DNA of 64,000 nucleotides from Floccularia luteovirens (Eukaryota > Basidiomycota > Agaricomycetes > Agaricales > Squamanitaceae): NCBI GenBank assembly GCA_009739215.1, contig VSJF01000003.1, positions 372,001 to 436,000 of the forward strand, read 5' to 3'. Positions 1-11,984 of the stretch are shown here, one piece after another. Made by a program: the position numbers and the translations under genes. Positions within the stretch are counted from its first letter, which is position 1; each line of letters opens with the position of its first letter. The notes under the pieces were generated by a model. It did no database searches and was not told the DNA's origin. It saw only the letters and a list, made by a program, of their open reading frames with translations.

Positions 1-551
1 GAATCTCGCCAAATATGTTCGAGATGAAGTCTTCACCATCTTTGTCAATATATGAGCAATCATCTCGAGGGGTAGCTCTTGTGAATCTGTAGAAATGTAC
101 GCCTAAATCGGCGAGTGCTAAGGCGTTTCCTCCCATATTTTGAAATTGGTTCGCAATCGAGTCATATACTCCATCAGCAACACGGGCTGAATAGTAATCT
201 CCTACTGTATGTTTCAGTTCAACGTCATAAAACTTACCTTATTGGAAAACTTGCCTACGTTTGTAATCTTCAGAACAGTTCATGGCAAGTGTACGTCGGG
301 TATGACTGCGAAATGAAGTTAACTGTCACAAATAATATATCTCCTTTATGTCTTCGAAATTTGAAGCTTTGAACACGACTATCGTATATATCTATCTGGA
401 CAGAATTTGATATGTATTGCTTGCGCCTAAAAGTTCCATTCCAATCAATTCTATAATATTCGTCAAAGCCATTCTTCTTCAAAAACGACCAAACCTCGTG
501 CGTACATGATGTATAAAAAGGAACGAAATAGGAAAAGAAAAGCGGAATCAA
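1..551 (-). CDS. Unrecognised protein, 3' part outside window
   Basis: The minus strand shows two open stretches. The first, 551 to about 285, includes NGFDEYYRIDWNGTFRRKQ. The second, about 200 to 1, includes GGNALALADLGVHFYRFTR and stays open to the window edge. Both read like real protein and probably belong to one gene interrupted near 200-285, where donor- and acceptor-like sites occur but do not join cleanly. The first methionine at 551 is followed by a hydrophobic run that could be a signal peptide. I recognise no family, so no function is given. The gene runs off the start of the window. Confidence 0.35.
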
Positions 552-716
552 CTAGATTCCATTTTAGTGAGGAAACGTGTCAATGATGCAGATGCCAAGC
601 ATGGTACATGTGTATGCGAAGAGACCGTTAGTAACAAATATAATGGTGGCAGAAGAATAAAGAAAATAAAAGATAGGACCGAGGATCTGTTATACATAAA
701 GTACTAGATATTTTGG

Positions 717-3025
717 TTATGCTTTTGATTTTCCCTTCGCAGCTATTGGAGCCAGGGAAGGGTGTAGTAATTGCTCGTGAAGAGCTTTTCCAGCGGCCAC
801 CTGAGGCAGATGAGTTATAAATAATTGTTAGTATGTTAGAAAGACATACCATAGGGAACACATGCTCATTCGTCTCTACAATGCATTCCATCAAGATTGG
901 TTTTGATCCATCATACTCCAAAAATTCCTTCATTTTCTCGGGTAGTTCTTCTGAGTTGTGACAGCGGATGGCTTGTACTCCCATGGCTTTCGCGAGGAGA
1001 ACGAAATCAGGGTTAGTCATTCGCGTGTGCGAGTATCGCTTCTCATAGAATAGATCTAAGGGGGGGTTGATTTGAATTCATTTTTGCGCTAAATGTTTAT
1101 TGACATACCCTGCCATTGAAGGACCATTCCTTGGAACTCGTTGTTGAGAACGAGCACTTTTACACCAATTCCGTATTGTGAGGCGGTGGCTAGCTCCATT
1201 GCTGTCATGCTGAATGAAGCGTCCCCATCAATGTCAACAACGGTTTTGTTCGGAGCGGCTACTTTGGCACCTATTGCTGCAGGTAGACCGAAGCCCATGG
1301 TCTAGTTTTCTCATCAATTTTTGGCTATATGCAGTAAAATCGCTCAACTCACTCCGAGGCCGCCAGACGTGACCATAGATCTAGGATGTTTCCATCGGAA
1401 GTGCTGAGCCGCCCACATTTGATGCTGGCCAACACCAGTGGCGACAATAATATCTTCTTTCATTTGAGCAGTCTGTCTGTCCAATTCCTCAACGACCTCC
1501 TGCGGCTTCATTTTTTGACCCTTTTCGGCTTTTATGTAAGTGAATGGATACCTCGCTTTCCACTCCTTTATGTCGGCAAACCATTCTTCACGAGGCGACG
1601 ATTCGATCAGGGGTACGAGGGATCCTAAGTTTGTAGTGACGTCGCCAAGGATGGGAATTGAAGCATCGATGACTTTGTTGATATTTTTGGGCTGGATCTC
1701 AAAGTGGATAATTCCGCCACGGCCTTGCAAAGCAGCAGCACGAGCGGCGGGAGCAAATGTATCAACCTTTCCAGTTACACGATCATCAAATCGTGCACCC
1801 AGGGCAATGATGACGTCCGCTTCCTGCATAGCCAAGTTGGCGTAAGCGCTCCCATGCATGCCTAGCATATGTAGACTCTTTTCGTTAGTCTCGTCAAATG
1901 CACCCAATCCCTGTAGCGTGGTGCAAACAGGGATGTTGCCGTCTTCTACCAACTGGGCCAGAAGCTTAGGACCGGCAGGTGATGATAAAATACCATTTCC
2001 GGCATAGATCACTGGACGTTGTGCTTGGTTGATGAGGGCTGCAGCCTGCTTGATCAGTGCAATATCAGTGGGAGGTTCTAGCATCTGTAATGGATTTGTT
2101 GGTAGACCGAGGTTGGTTCCTGGGGTAGTAGCCTTGAAAGGCAAAGGAGTGCGAAGGATACCAGCTGTGACATCTTTAGGTAGATCAACGAGAACAGGGC
2201 CTGGACGGCCTGAAGTAGCGATCTTGAATGCCTCATTTATACGTCGCGGCAATTCAGCTATATCCTTTACCATGACATTCCATTTCGTACAACTTCTTGA
2301 TATTCCAACGATATCCGCCTCCTGAAAGGCATCAGATCCGATGGCCGATGTAGCGACCTGTCCAGTGAAAACGACTAATGGTATCCCGTCACTCAAAGCG
2401 TCTTGCATAGGTGTGACAACATTCGTAGCGCCAGGACCGGATGTTACAAGAACAACACCAGGTTTTCCTGATACTCGGGCATATCCCTCCGCCATATGGC
2501 CAGCACCTTGTTCATGCCGAGGAAGCACAAAATCAAAATGGGGAGAGTTGTAGATGGCATCAAATACCGGGAGGATAGCACCTCCAGGATAACCAAAAAT
2601 GTGCTTCACTCCATGACGCAGCATCATATCATGGAAGATCTGGCCTCCAGACATACCAACAAATGTATGATCCAATGGGTGATTTGGTACGGGACCATAG
2701 CCCGTCATAGGATGTGGGAGTTTTACGGTATTGGGGGTGGGTACCTGCTGAAAACCTGGAGCAGGGGATGGACGTCTGCAAAAATTAGGAGTTATATATA
2801 GATTTTGTGCGCTGGAGCAGCGAATAGAACATACACAGCTGGTGCAGGAACAGCTTTGGCAGAGGTAGTACGACTGATGTGTCGTGCATGTTCTCGCACC
2901 CTAGATTTTGCCTCAGCCATGGAGGTTGCAGATGGCGCCACCGACGAACGAGATCGCGAAAAAGTAGTTGTGGCTTTTGATGCGCTTTGGATGCGCAATT
3001 TTGGAGAAGGGATTACCATGGCCAT
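717..3025 (-). CDS. ILV2: Acetolactate synthase catalytic subunit, mitochondrial
   Basis: Catalyses the ThDP-dependent condensation of pyruvate (or pyruvate plus 2-oxobutyrate), the first common step of isoleucine-valine synthesis in mitochondria. Five exons: 2835-3025, 1353-2775, 1109-1301, 850-1055 and 717-800, all with GT-AG junctions that keep the family frame. The basic, Ser/Arg-rich N-terminus of about 60 residues is a mitochondrial presequence. Visible family blocks are [16 protein letters not shown], the ThDP-activating glutamate region [27 protein letters not shown], the [12 protein letters not shown] metal/ThDP-binding block, and [13 protein letters not shown] across the third intron. 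The protein ends in a short Lys/Ala-rich tail. Length is normal for fungal Ilv2. No damage was seen. It is transcribed away from the small membrane-protein gene upstream. Confidence 0.96.
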
Positions 3026-3753
3026 TTTTTAGGATTAGAGACGACCTTTGAGAGAGTGAGAGGTGGTCGGTGGCAGGAATAAGAAGACAGAAGAACAGGA
3101 ACAAATTTTATAATTGCGAATTGCTTGTTGGATAATTTTGTCAATCTGACTCGTTCAGAGGTCACGTTGTTCGGCCGATAAAGTATTTCTCTCGGCCGAT
3201 CTTCTCTATTTCATCCGAATACTCATATGCTTTAGCTTCACTTTAATATTCCATCCATTGAATGGCATCTTATACATATATATGCACTATTATACAACGC
3301 AGTATTTTTAATAACTAAGACAAATGTATAGCTGCGGTGTGACGGTAGTCAAGAACCATCAAACCGAATAGTAATAGCATCCTGGTCTTCACTCGGTCGC
3401 TTCACAATAACACGTGGAGCCAGGTCGGTAAATTAGCAGTAAGTTTCGTCCAAAAACGCCGAGTAGATAAGCCGAAATCGTAACGATCCCTGCGAGTTCA
3501 GCATATTACGAAGGAGAGTTGCCAAGGTCGATAACCGAGTAGACTGGAAGAGCTGAAGCCCACATGACTTTTCGCTGGTTCGTAGTATGATGGAAAGCCA
3601 TGATCAAATGGAATAAATTATGCAGCTGGTGTTACAATATTGGCACAGTAACAGCAGTATACAGGCTATAGAACAATAAAGGGTGAGTATTTCAGACAGT
3701 TCGGACACGAGGATAGAAGGCTCACGAGGTGCTGTGTCTCTAGGGGTGCTAAA
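3026..3753. other. Intergenic, ILV2 upstream region
   Basis: About 730 bp without a supportable gene. It contains the ILV2 promoter and the 3' end of the small membrane-protein gene. Short open frames here are not protein-like. I see no element that I can name with confidence. Confidence 0.6.
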
Positions 3754-4219
3754 TTATCGTTGTGTTGACTCCCAGTAGTACCTTGGAGGTTTTGTTGAAC
3801 CGTCGTGGGAAGAAGATTTACTTTTACGATATGGTGATGCTGTGGGTAAAGGCTGTCGAATGGAATGGATGACATAAATAAGATATAAGAGCCTCGACAG
3901 AAAAAAAGAGCGACTTACCCGTGTCAAAGACTTGTCCGAGCTATTGTCTGGTTGTTGATTTTCCAGATCCCCTCTTCCTCTAGTTAATGATTTTTGACCT
4001 GCAAGTTCCGCATCCTCCCTCTCCCTCTGTGCGCGCCGCCTTTTCCGCCTGATTTGAAAAATGATTGTAGCCACAATTGCAACAGCAACAAAAACTGTGC
4101 GGATTCGTATTTAAGATTGCATTGCGAGATTGAGTTGTATATATGTCCTTACCGAATATTGTAACGACAGCGATCTCCCATGCTGTACCGAGGTGACCTG
4201 AACTTGGGCTATCGAGCAT
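3754..4219 (-). CDS. Small single-pass membrane protein, unknown function
   Basis: Three exons (4153-4219, 3919-4094, 3754-3852) joined by GT-AG introns give a protein of about 113 residues. Splicing the first intron creates one continuous hydrophobic helix, roughly residues 14-37 (AVVTIF joined to VFVAVAIVATIIF), followed at once by a basic cluster QIRRKRRRAQRE. This suggests an N-out/C-in signal anchor with a cytoplasmic tail. The tail is polar, Ser/Lys-rich and ends in WESTQR. That the transmembrane segment becomes complete only after splicing supports the gene model. I recognise no family. Confidence 0.6.
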
Positions 4220-4792
4220 GATCAGAAAGTGGAGTAGCCAGACAACTGAGAAAATTTCCGCACCCTTGTGTATGAATATCAGAAGCTGGTTCAGACATTA
4301 TGGATGGGGATAAGTCGGTAAGGGCAGATGTAGGGGAAGCGTAATAACGGTGGGACGCAGTGGCAGCGTCAACCTGTGAGGAAGAGAAGACAGTCGAGGC
4401 TCATGCCCTTGCCTTCTTTACGCGTCTTTATAATAGCAAACCAAGCTCCTGGGCGTTAGTCCTTGTCTCTGCCAAGAGGACACACGCCAAAATAATACCT
4501 TGTGAATGCCAAGAGACTTGTGTCATCAAACCAAGCCGGATATCGTATCCATTTCTTCATCGTCCCCGAATAGATTATCCGACAGGGAGACTATCGAAGA
4601 AAGGCTTAGGAAGTCGAATAAAACCAGCATCGAAGATGTACTGTAACATCAGGACTGTTGTTGTTACTGAACATCCCGTCTCACTGATACATCATGTATG
4701 TTCAGGATCAACGGGTTGTTCCCCCTTGAATGCCATCGCCCTACAGATTACGCCAAGTCCTCATAATTGAGTGCCACAGTGGGATTAAAACA

Positions 4793-4966
4793 ATGAACAG
4801 CCTCGAACTAGCTGCTCTGAGGGAAGAAATCGAACAGAATGAAGCAACTGTTGTCCAATTTATTTTCGGCTTGGTGTGGCTTGGTGTACACGGCGATCAC
4901 TGGCATTGCAACGGCGTTCGTCTCTTGGCAAAACTATTGTTTACATTTGTCAGGACCTACCAGTTT
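4793..4966 (+). pseudogene. Gene fragment broken by 10 bp tandem duplication
   Basis: From the ATG at 4793 the frame reads NSLELAALREEIEQNE followed by a hydrophobic stretch, then breaks exactly at a 10 bp direct duplication (4868-4877 and 4878-4887). If one copy is ignored the frame runs on as a membrane-protein-like stretch (YTAITGIATAFVSWQNY) to a good splice donor, GTAAGAG, at 4967. This looks like the first exon of a small membrane protein inactivated by slippage. No plausible second exon was found before the FAHD1-like gene at 5196. The family is unknown. Confidence 0.4.
4868..4887 (+). repeat. 10 bp perfect tandem duplication (GGCTTGGTGT x2)
   Basis: GGCTTGGTGT occurs twice without spacer. 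It shifts the reading frame of the surrounding exon by one base, so it is probably a recent slippage product. Confidence 0.8.
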
Positions 4967-5195
4967 GTAAGAGTAGCCACCAAGCTACATGTCGTGTTCC
5001 GATGTCCTGCACCGAGTTTTTGCCCCAAATGCCAAGAGGGAACACTGAAAACAGAAAGAAAAGTTGCCCATAAGTACATGACCGGGCCGAAAGAATCTTG
5101 TCGAAAATAGTTTCTTCATCACAAACACCCAGTGTGAGCTTAACGCGGAACAGCACCTACACCCCGTACCAGAACATTGACTACTTCCGATCGGC

Positions 5196-6235
5196 ATGTC
5201 TTTTATCAAAGTAGGCAAGAAGGTATGCTAAGCTCAGAATCAAACGGATCAAAGGAGCTTACCGTAGGCACAGGTTGTCGCAATAGGAAGAAATTATGTT
5301 GCTCATGTCAAGGAATTAAACAACACCACACCCAAGGAACCATTCTTTTTCCTCAAGCCCACCTCAAGCTACGTGTCCTCGGGAGGTACCGTTGAAATAC
5401 CTCAAGGCATCATTGCACACCACGAGGGTGGATATATCTATATCTTTACTCTAACATCCTCATGTCTGATAACTTGTGATTCCATACCATTCTTCTAGTG
5501 GAGCTTGGCTTGGTCATAGGGAAATCTGGGCGAGATATCACACAAGAGAATGCCGAGGCTCATATCGCTGGATACAGTACGTGAACACAGCAATCTTTAC
5601 ATGATTGTTCTTTTTAATCAATGCCAATCCACTCAATTTGCCAAGCCTTGGCTGTTGATATGACGGCCAGAAATCTTCAAGACCATGTCCGTAAACAGGG
5701 CCTGCCATGGTCTTCTGCAAAGGGATTTGATACCTTCACTCCCGTCGGGTACGATTTTTTTTGGAGTTACTGATTATATCAAAACTCATTTTTTTGCGCC
5801 AGGTCCATGATACCTAAAAAGGACGTGGCGGACCCCCACAACTTACGCCTGTCGCTCAAAGTGCGTAAGCGCATTCTCCCTGATATTTGGTTTCTGAGTC
5901 CCTGCCGTCATTTTTTTTTCTAGATAAACGGGATTATTAAACAAGATGGCACCACGGCGGACATGATTTTTCGCATTCCCCGCCTTATTGAGCATATCTC
6001 TTCCTATAATGACACTGGAGGTGCTTCTTATTACCTCCATGGTCTGAGCGCCGCTGCTAACTAACTCCCGCAGGAGGGTGATCTAATTCTAACAGGGACT
6101 CCTTCAGGTGTCGGCCCTGTCATCCCCGGTGACAAAGTCGAATGTACCTTGCGTGACGCAGACGGAAGGGAAATAATGAACCTCGACTTTAACACCGTAC
6201 AGCGTGAGGGAGGGTATCATTTCAAACCTACGTAA
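5196..6235 (+). CDS. FAHD1-like fumarylacetoacetate hydrolase family protein (frame broken near 6005)
   Basis: Homologue of mitochondrial FAHD1 / yeast Fmp41, an acylpyruvase and oxaloacetate decarboxylase. Seven exons: 5196-5222, 5268-5427, 5499-5576, 5646-5748, 5803-5860, 5924-6020, 6074-6235. The start gives MSFIKVGKK and then IGRNYVAHVKELNN. Family blocks seen: PFFFLKPTSSYV, the metal-ligand region HHEVELGLVIGK, LAVDMTARNLQDHVR, and GDLILTGTPSGVGPV near the C-terminus. In exon 6 the frame matches the family through LIEHISS, but one extra T at about 6005 then throws it out; skipping that base restores IMTLEEGD. As written, the product would end within the following intron and lose the C-terminal third. 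This is either a sequence error or a disabled allele. Confidence 0.88.
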
Positions 6236-6338
6236 CTGGCAGAAAGGTACACTAATCGTAAAAAAAGATACATTCCCTCCTTTAAAAAAGAATTACAGGT
6301 TAGGTTGAACACATTAACACCATGTTGATAAATTAAAA

Positions 6339-9300
6339 TCACGAAAAAGGGCTCTTGTCCGCAGCTTCTTGATGTGTTTCCTCTGACGCTGACTCTGTCG
6401 TAGAACCACTAGCAAATGTCCAGCTTCCTGCAGTTGGAGTGAGTTCTCCATCTTCCGCATTTTGAAAATCGCCAAAATCGCCAAAACTCTCAAACGAGGA
6501 ATCCTCCATCTCATCAGAGAATGACGATGGGAACGTGAACGGGTCATTGCCACTCGCCACTGCCGGGTCGGAAAAAGGACCAAAACCATCCTTGGCTTAT
6601 GTATTGAAATACGATCATACCAAGAAATTTAAAAAGGGACGCACATCATCACGAGGGTTGAATGGGTCATCATGCATTGTTTCAGATGCTCCTTCAGCTC
6701 CTGCGCCGAATGAGTCCTATTTTCACAGAAACTGTCAAGACAAAAACTTCAAAAGAACTAATGGACTGACATCAAATGTATTGGCACTCAACGGCCGCCG
6801 TTCTCCGAATTGATGTCTTGTAGACACCGGGGGATTACTCAAACTAAACGTTGAATGTGAGAGCCATCCACCTTCATCCTCATCCTCATCATCAGACGAT
6901 TGACCCAAAGTGATCTGAAGAGTTCATTTCCTGAGCTAGATACCTTGCAAACTGAAACCAACTGTTAAACACGTAGGGTAACATAAGGAGTGGAACACTG
7001 CATACGTGAGGTGCACGATTGCTAGAGTCATCATCGTCTTCTTCATCAATTAGCGCTGGTCCGAAATCTGCACTGTTCTCTCTTGTAGGACCAACGCTCA
7101 TAGCACGACGGAATTCTCCCCTAACCGCACCACTACCTAGCTCCTTTCCAGTATCGGACGTGAGATCTTCACCATCAGTATTCCAGCTCTTCGCATTACG
7201 CGAAGACGCCACATCCAAAACTGGTTTCCCACCTCCTAGTAGTCTAGCATCCCGACTTTTTGTCTCGTTGTATCTTCCTGTAACATAGCGATTCCATTCC
7301 GGTTCTGGTGCATATTGTGAAATGATAACGCGAAGATCTGCTGGGTACCGTTCTATAGCAGTGACTACATCTTCTGATATGTTAGTGAGGTGACCCATAT
7401 AACCAAGTCTCGAGCCTTTTGGTCTTACACTATCAAAAGGAAATGAAATCAGATACAGGTTCTCTGGTTGTTTACACACCTCTCACTATCATTTCGTTGT
7501 TGACCTTCAACTATCCTATGCATAAGTAGTGCATCACGAAACAAGCTGATTACTAGCTCCCGATCAAGCGCGCCATCCATATTACCCGTTAGGACTTGAT
7601 GCAAGAAGTCATATACAGCTCCATGAAGAAAATTGTTCCATGGAAATTCAAAGAACAAATCCTAGTGGATTTGAGCTCGGATAAGCCTGCCCCAGTTGAT
7701 ATACGACCTACCAGCAATGTAGAGAGTATGTTTAGCTCGAGGTACTTCCGCTTCAGCTGTTTTCCTACAGGAAGAAGTGAATCAGTGGAGGTATCTAACC
7801 CCGTACGATGTGAGCTTCTTCGGGAACCGTGAAGACGATTTGATAGTTTGTCGCTATCGGGACTCTGAGCCACCGATGGAGATTTTGCACTTTCTTCAGT
7901 GGGAAGGTTTTCAGAAGTTGAAGGGGGACCAGTGACGTCCAGCTGGGATTGTGGTTCGTCATACATAGCAATGTCCTCCATCGCATCATCGTCAGAGCTG
8001 CCAGGTTCGTCATCATCATCTATCATATCATCATCGGAATCGATAGAGCTAGACCCATGAGCCACATTGGTAACAGGAAGCTCTAAGGCTGGCTCAACTT
8101 CATCTTGTGATTCGTCAATTGTTTGACTTCTATCCAGTCCCGCGTTCGATGCTACGACTTGAGCTAATTCTTCAAGTGCGGATAAACTCCCTTGTAATCT
8201 CCCTTCGGAATCATATAAGCGATTGTATGCGGCTGGTCTGTTGAGAAGCGACATATTAGAGCAATGTAGCAACTCTGCGAAGAGCTCGCAGATTCGGTAT
8301 CGTTCAAGCGTCAATGGTACGATAGAACCAACAGTCGTTTCGATTCTGCCATGCTGAAGAACATCAGGTGCATATAATGTAACAATAAGGAATGGATGTT
8401 ACCAGGGATCGTGGTGTCTTCAATAACTGTTGTAGTTCTTCTAGATGCTGGCACATCACTTCCAGTAGGGGACCAAGATGTACAACACCTATCCTGTCAA
8501 CTATTTCTTTCATTGCTTGCTCAAGAACTTCTCTGGAGTCCCCAGAATTGGCATGCATTTCTTGTTGCACTTGGATCAGTCGATTGCGTAAAGTGTGAAA
8601 GAGGTGGGGTTCGAAGAAATCGGAATTGTTTTTCCGTATTAGTTCAATAATGATAGAGATAGAATGTACAACAGAAGAAGTTGACGACTCCAAGGTCGGC
8701 ATGGGAGAATCGGTGGAGGAGGAGGATTTGACTCGCCCACAGAGGTTGATTCTTTCTCCAGAACTCTGTAGTCGTGCAATATGTATGATACTAATTTTTC
8801 GATACTTTCCTCTTCGAGCAAGTTCTCGGGCAAAGCGATTTGATGCTGTTCCATTTTGTAACCCGTCCGTTAGACTTGAGCCAGGAGATGGTGTCGCCAT
8901 TGAAACAATCCCCTTAATTAGGTCCGCCACATCGGTGTGTATGTCCCCACTATGTTGTGGAGATAAGAGCTCCAGTAAACGACCCATTAGATTTTCGGAG
9001 GATAGCCACTTATGAGTTGACATATATTCATAAATAGAAAACAGGAACAAGCCAAAGACGCACCTCAAGAACTCCCAGTCCACCAGGCTGTTCGTCTAGT
9101 TGAATAACGCGTACCAGGAGGTCTACAATAGATGGTGTCTCGACATGTCTTAGTAGTCTCTCTAATACTCCAGGTTGTGATTGAATGAATGCAAACATCT
9201 GAACTCGCGAAACTTGGCATTTGTAGAAGGACGTTTGTAAGAAATGGACATTACCTCTGCTGGTTTTTTATTCAAGAAAACTGCATTGACTTTTGCGAAA

Positions 9301-9779
9301 TGTGATGCCATAACCATCTGTGTCTTCATGTCGTCTGGCGATCTGTCCAGAACTACTTCCCAGAACGGTAGCAACAGCTGGTTTTGCTCGTTTATGCAGG
9401 TTTCCACAATCGACCATATCTCACTACAAAGAACTTCCGTGGCAACATAAGGGTATCTTAAAGGAGGTCGATTGAAAGGGGGAAGAACAATAGAAGGAGT
9501 TAGCGGCGTACTTGAAACGTCCCTTCTCATCGCCTTCTATTTGCCCAGTCACGTAACCCAACAACTTTTGCAAGACATCTATTCTTCCGAGATAATCCAG
9601 CAAACGGGTGTTTTGAGACTTGCATTCCTGTAGTAGATCATCCTCGTCGAGAATGGCCTCAAGTGATACGTCTTCCTTATCTAAAAGACCATCGATTGCT
9701 GATCCGTTATGAAACCCAAATCTATCACAGCTGAGTATCAAGTGAGATGTATACGTTATTTTAGGTACCTCCAGAACAT
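6339..9779 (-). CDS. SIT4/PP6 phosphatase-associated SAPS-domain protein
   Basis: Regulatory subunit family of the Sit4/PP6-type phosphatase (yeast Sap155/185/190, human PP6R, fission yeast Ekc1). The first exon codes only MFW plus part of R (9769-9779). Further exons follow, with introns at 9722-9768, 9457-9511, 9199-9254, 9009-9063, 8354-8402, 7672-7711 and 7430-7479, and several small ones near 6615-7003. SAPS blocks: FGFHNGSAIDGLL, LRYPYVATEVLCSEIW, LEWLSSENLMGRLL, DLFFEFPWNNFLHGAVYDF and GSRLGYMGHLTNISEDVV. An acidic linker (DSDDDMIDDDDEPGSSDDD) lies mid-protein. The C-terminus is acidic and FxDF-rich and ends SPFS. Length is about 850-900 residues, normal for the family. The splice pattern near 6911-7003 is uncertain because two alternatives keep the frame. 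Confidence 0.92.
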
Positions 9780-10109
9780 GTAAGTTATCCGGTCCTTCGC
9801 CAAGCGATTAGATTAGAAGAAGGAAAACGTTGATTGGAATAGTTGTATGATTCGTAGAAAAAGCGTGCTGTTCAAAGTCTCTGAGCCAGAGTAACACGAA
9901 AAATTTGGGGTCAAAACTGTACTGTTCACCGCGACAAACCCGGCTTACGACAGTTTGAAATAAGCTTACACAACCCAAAAAAGGAACGTTGGCAAGTGTA
10001 CAGAATGGATCCCACAGCTGTCTACCCTTCAAATCTATCCAAGTTCGTACATATTCTAAGTTACTTCCTTACTAAAAGGGTCCCAAATTAGACTACATTT
10101 ATTCATGTC
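9780..10109. other. Intergenic between SAPS gene and APM4
   Basis: 330 bp between the start of the SAPS gene and the stop of APM4, both on the minus strand. It should hold the SAPS promoter. No further feature is visible. Confidence 0.6.
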
Positions 10110-11910
10110 TTAGAACTAAACATATCGTCAGTATTTGATGACTTTCATTAAAGGTAGAACTCACTCGTATCTGGTAGGAGCCACTGGCCTTTGTAAGATA
10201 CCGCACCCATTTCACACTCTGATAGTTCCCTTTCTCGAACACTTTCAAAAATCTAACTATCAGGCCGGAAGCTGTGAACATAAGCACTTGGAAGTCGACA
10301 TCTATGGGAGGTCTGGCCCAGACTTGACGATTTGTCGTGCTCGTCAAAGTCGCAGCACCGGTCAGTGTGCACTCTTGCCCGCCTTGAATCCTCGGAATCC
10401 TGTATAAATTTCAGTCACTACACTTCACAACCGAGCTAGGGAGCCGTACTTCCAGATTATGACATTCTCAGCTGGAACATACTTCGCTTTGCCGTTAGCA
10501 ACTTTACAGTCGACGGTGGTTGTATTGAGAGGCGTTGGTATACGGAGTACTACGTTCGTAGCCGATAGCTTGTTGTTGAAGTTTGTTTTCACTGTAATAG
10601 CATATGATACTTGTGTGGTACCGATCTCGTTAACGGTTGCAATTACTCGCAATGGCAACTTCACATTTGACGTTGAGCGATATCTGCATTTAGGTTTTGT
10701 CACCTTAATGAGGTATTTTAGGATATATGGCAAGTAAACCAACCGCATCAACTCGAATTCACCATCAGGAGGGATAAAGCTAATGGTCCGGGTAGCATCA
10801 AAGTCAGTCAACCTTACACATTGATGAAATCTACAATCATCGAGTTCCACTGCATCGGAAACCCCCCTTTCACTTTTGTCGATCACCAACTTGTCGTTTA
10901 GACCAAATTTGCATTCCGGGGTGCCGGACAGATATGCACGCATCTGAATGTGGCCATCTACATCCGCACGAAGAACGTTGCCTTCACTACTTGTTCAGAT
11001 ATATAATGGCATGTGAGTGGATATAAATCTTGCCTTTGGCACTCATGCTCAAATTCACAACCTCCACAACATCGACGAATGCTTCGTTTTTCTTGTACTT
11101 CACATCACCACGACGCCAGCTTGTTGTTCCAGTGGCTTGACTTGTTATTTTTGCAGATTCCTCCTACAAATTACATCGAATTCAGTCGTTCGTTGTTTAT
11201 AGATGAGATCTCACTCACCGCAGCGATTGCTGTAGACACCACACTCTCTGTGGTGATATAAGTCTTCAATGTATCTATCTCACTATTCTGTGGATAGCCA
11301 AAATCGTTGATTTCTGTGGGGGGTCAATAATGAAGATCAAGAATGAAGAATATTTTTCATTACCATCAATCAGTTCATAAATCACCACGAAATTGTTCTT
11401 GATGGACTCCTCATCTACTTTTCCAAAATATGCTTTGGCAATGTTGATGAATCGATAACAGAATTCGAATACAAGTGCAGCATTTGCATTAGTCCTGTGG
11501 GGGTTTGGAAGGTGTGCGACAAATGACGGAATTAACACACTTTGTCACCGCAACAACGTAGAGGTTGTTTATCCTGACGTGAAAGAAACTCGTAGATCCA
11601 AGGGTGATGATTGGAGACCTCACGTCACTATTTGAGACTACTTGGATGCGGAATACATCTGCAATGGACCGCCTGATGACATTGAGTCGAAATTGAACAG
11701 ATGCTTAGGAGTGAATGAGAGTACTTGAAATCTGTTCTGTATAGCCTTGATATCAACACCTAACAAAAGTCGATCTAGTGCGTTAGAGAGAGCACAAAAA
11801 AGCCAGACCCCACCTCCCCCTTCTGATTAAATATGAAAAAAGCCTGGGTTCATCTGTGTTAAGCTTGCCAGAGATATGAGGTGATGAGATGGAAAGTATA
11901 CCGAGATCAT
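10110..11910 (-). CDS. APM4: AP-2 clathrin adaptor complex, mu subunit
   Basis: Medium chain of the plasma-membrane AP-2 adaptor, which selects cargo for clathrin-mediated endocytosis. The start codon at 11908-11910 gives MIS, then the next exon gives [10 protein letters not shown] and VLISRLYR. The N-terminal longin-like part contains [10 protein letters not shown] and [20 protein letters not shown]. The mu homology domain contains [43 protein letters not shown] and [20 protein letters not shown], and the C-terminus is SYQIRF, as in AP-2 mu. The intron at 10982-11033 has a GC donor (AAAG|GCAAGA) instead of GT. The final exon codes only F and the stop. A transposon lies 69 bp upstream of the ATG and probably displaces its promoter. 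Confidence 0.95.
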
Positions 11911-11978
11911 AACAGCGATGCCACGTCACGCCAGAAGTTTCGTGAAGACAATCTTAATCTTATATTGATAACAGGAAA

Positions 11979-11984
11979 GACGAT
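11979..11984 (+). repeat. Target site duplication, left copy (GACGAT)
   Basis: GACGAT directly abuts the left inverted repeat. The same hexamer directly abuts the right repeat at 16751-16756, as expected from a transposase making a 6 bp staggered cut. Confidence 0.9.

Noticed and set aside
2029..2801. Plus-strand frames across ILV2
   Set aside because: Antisense shadows of the conserved ILV2 exon.
4360..4770. 136-codon open frame on the plus strand
   Set aside because: Residue composition is not protein-like and no motif or splice support; treated as chance.
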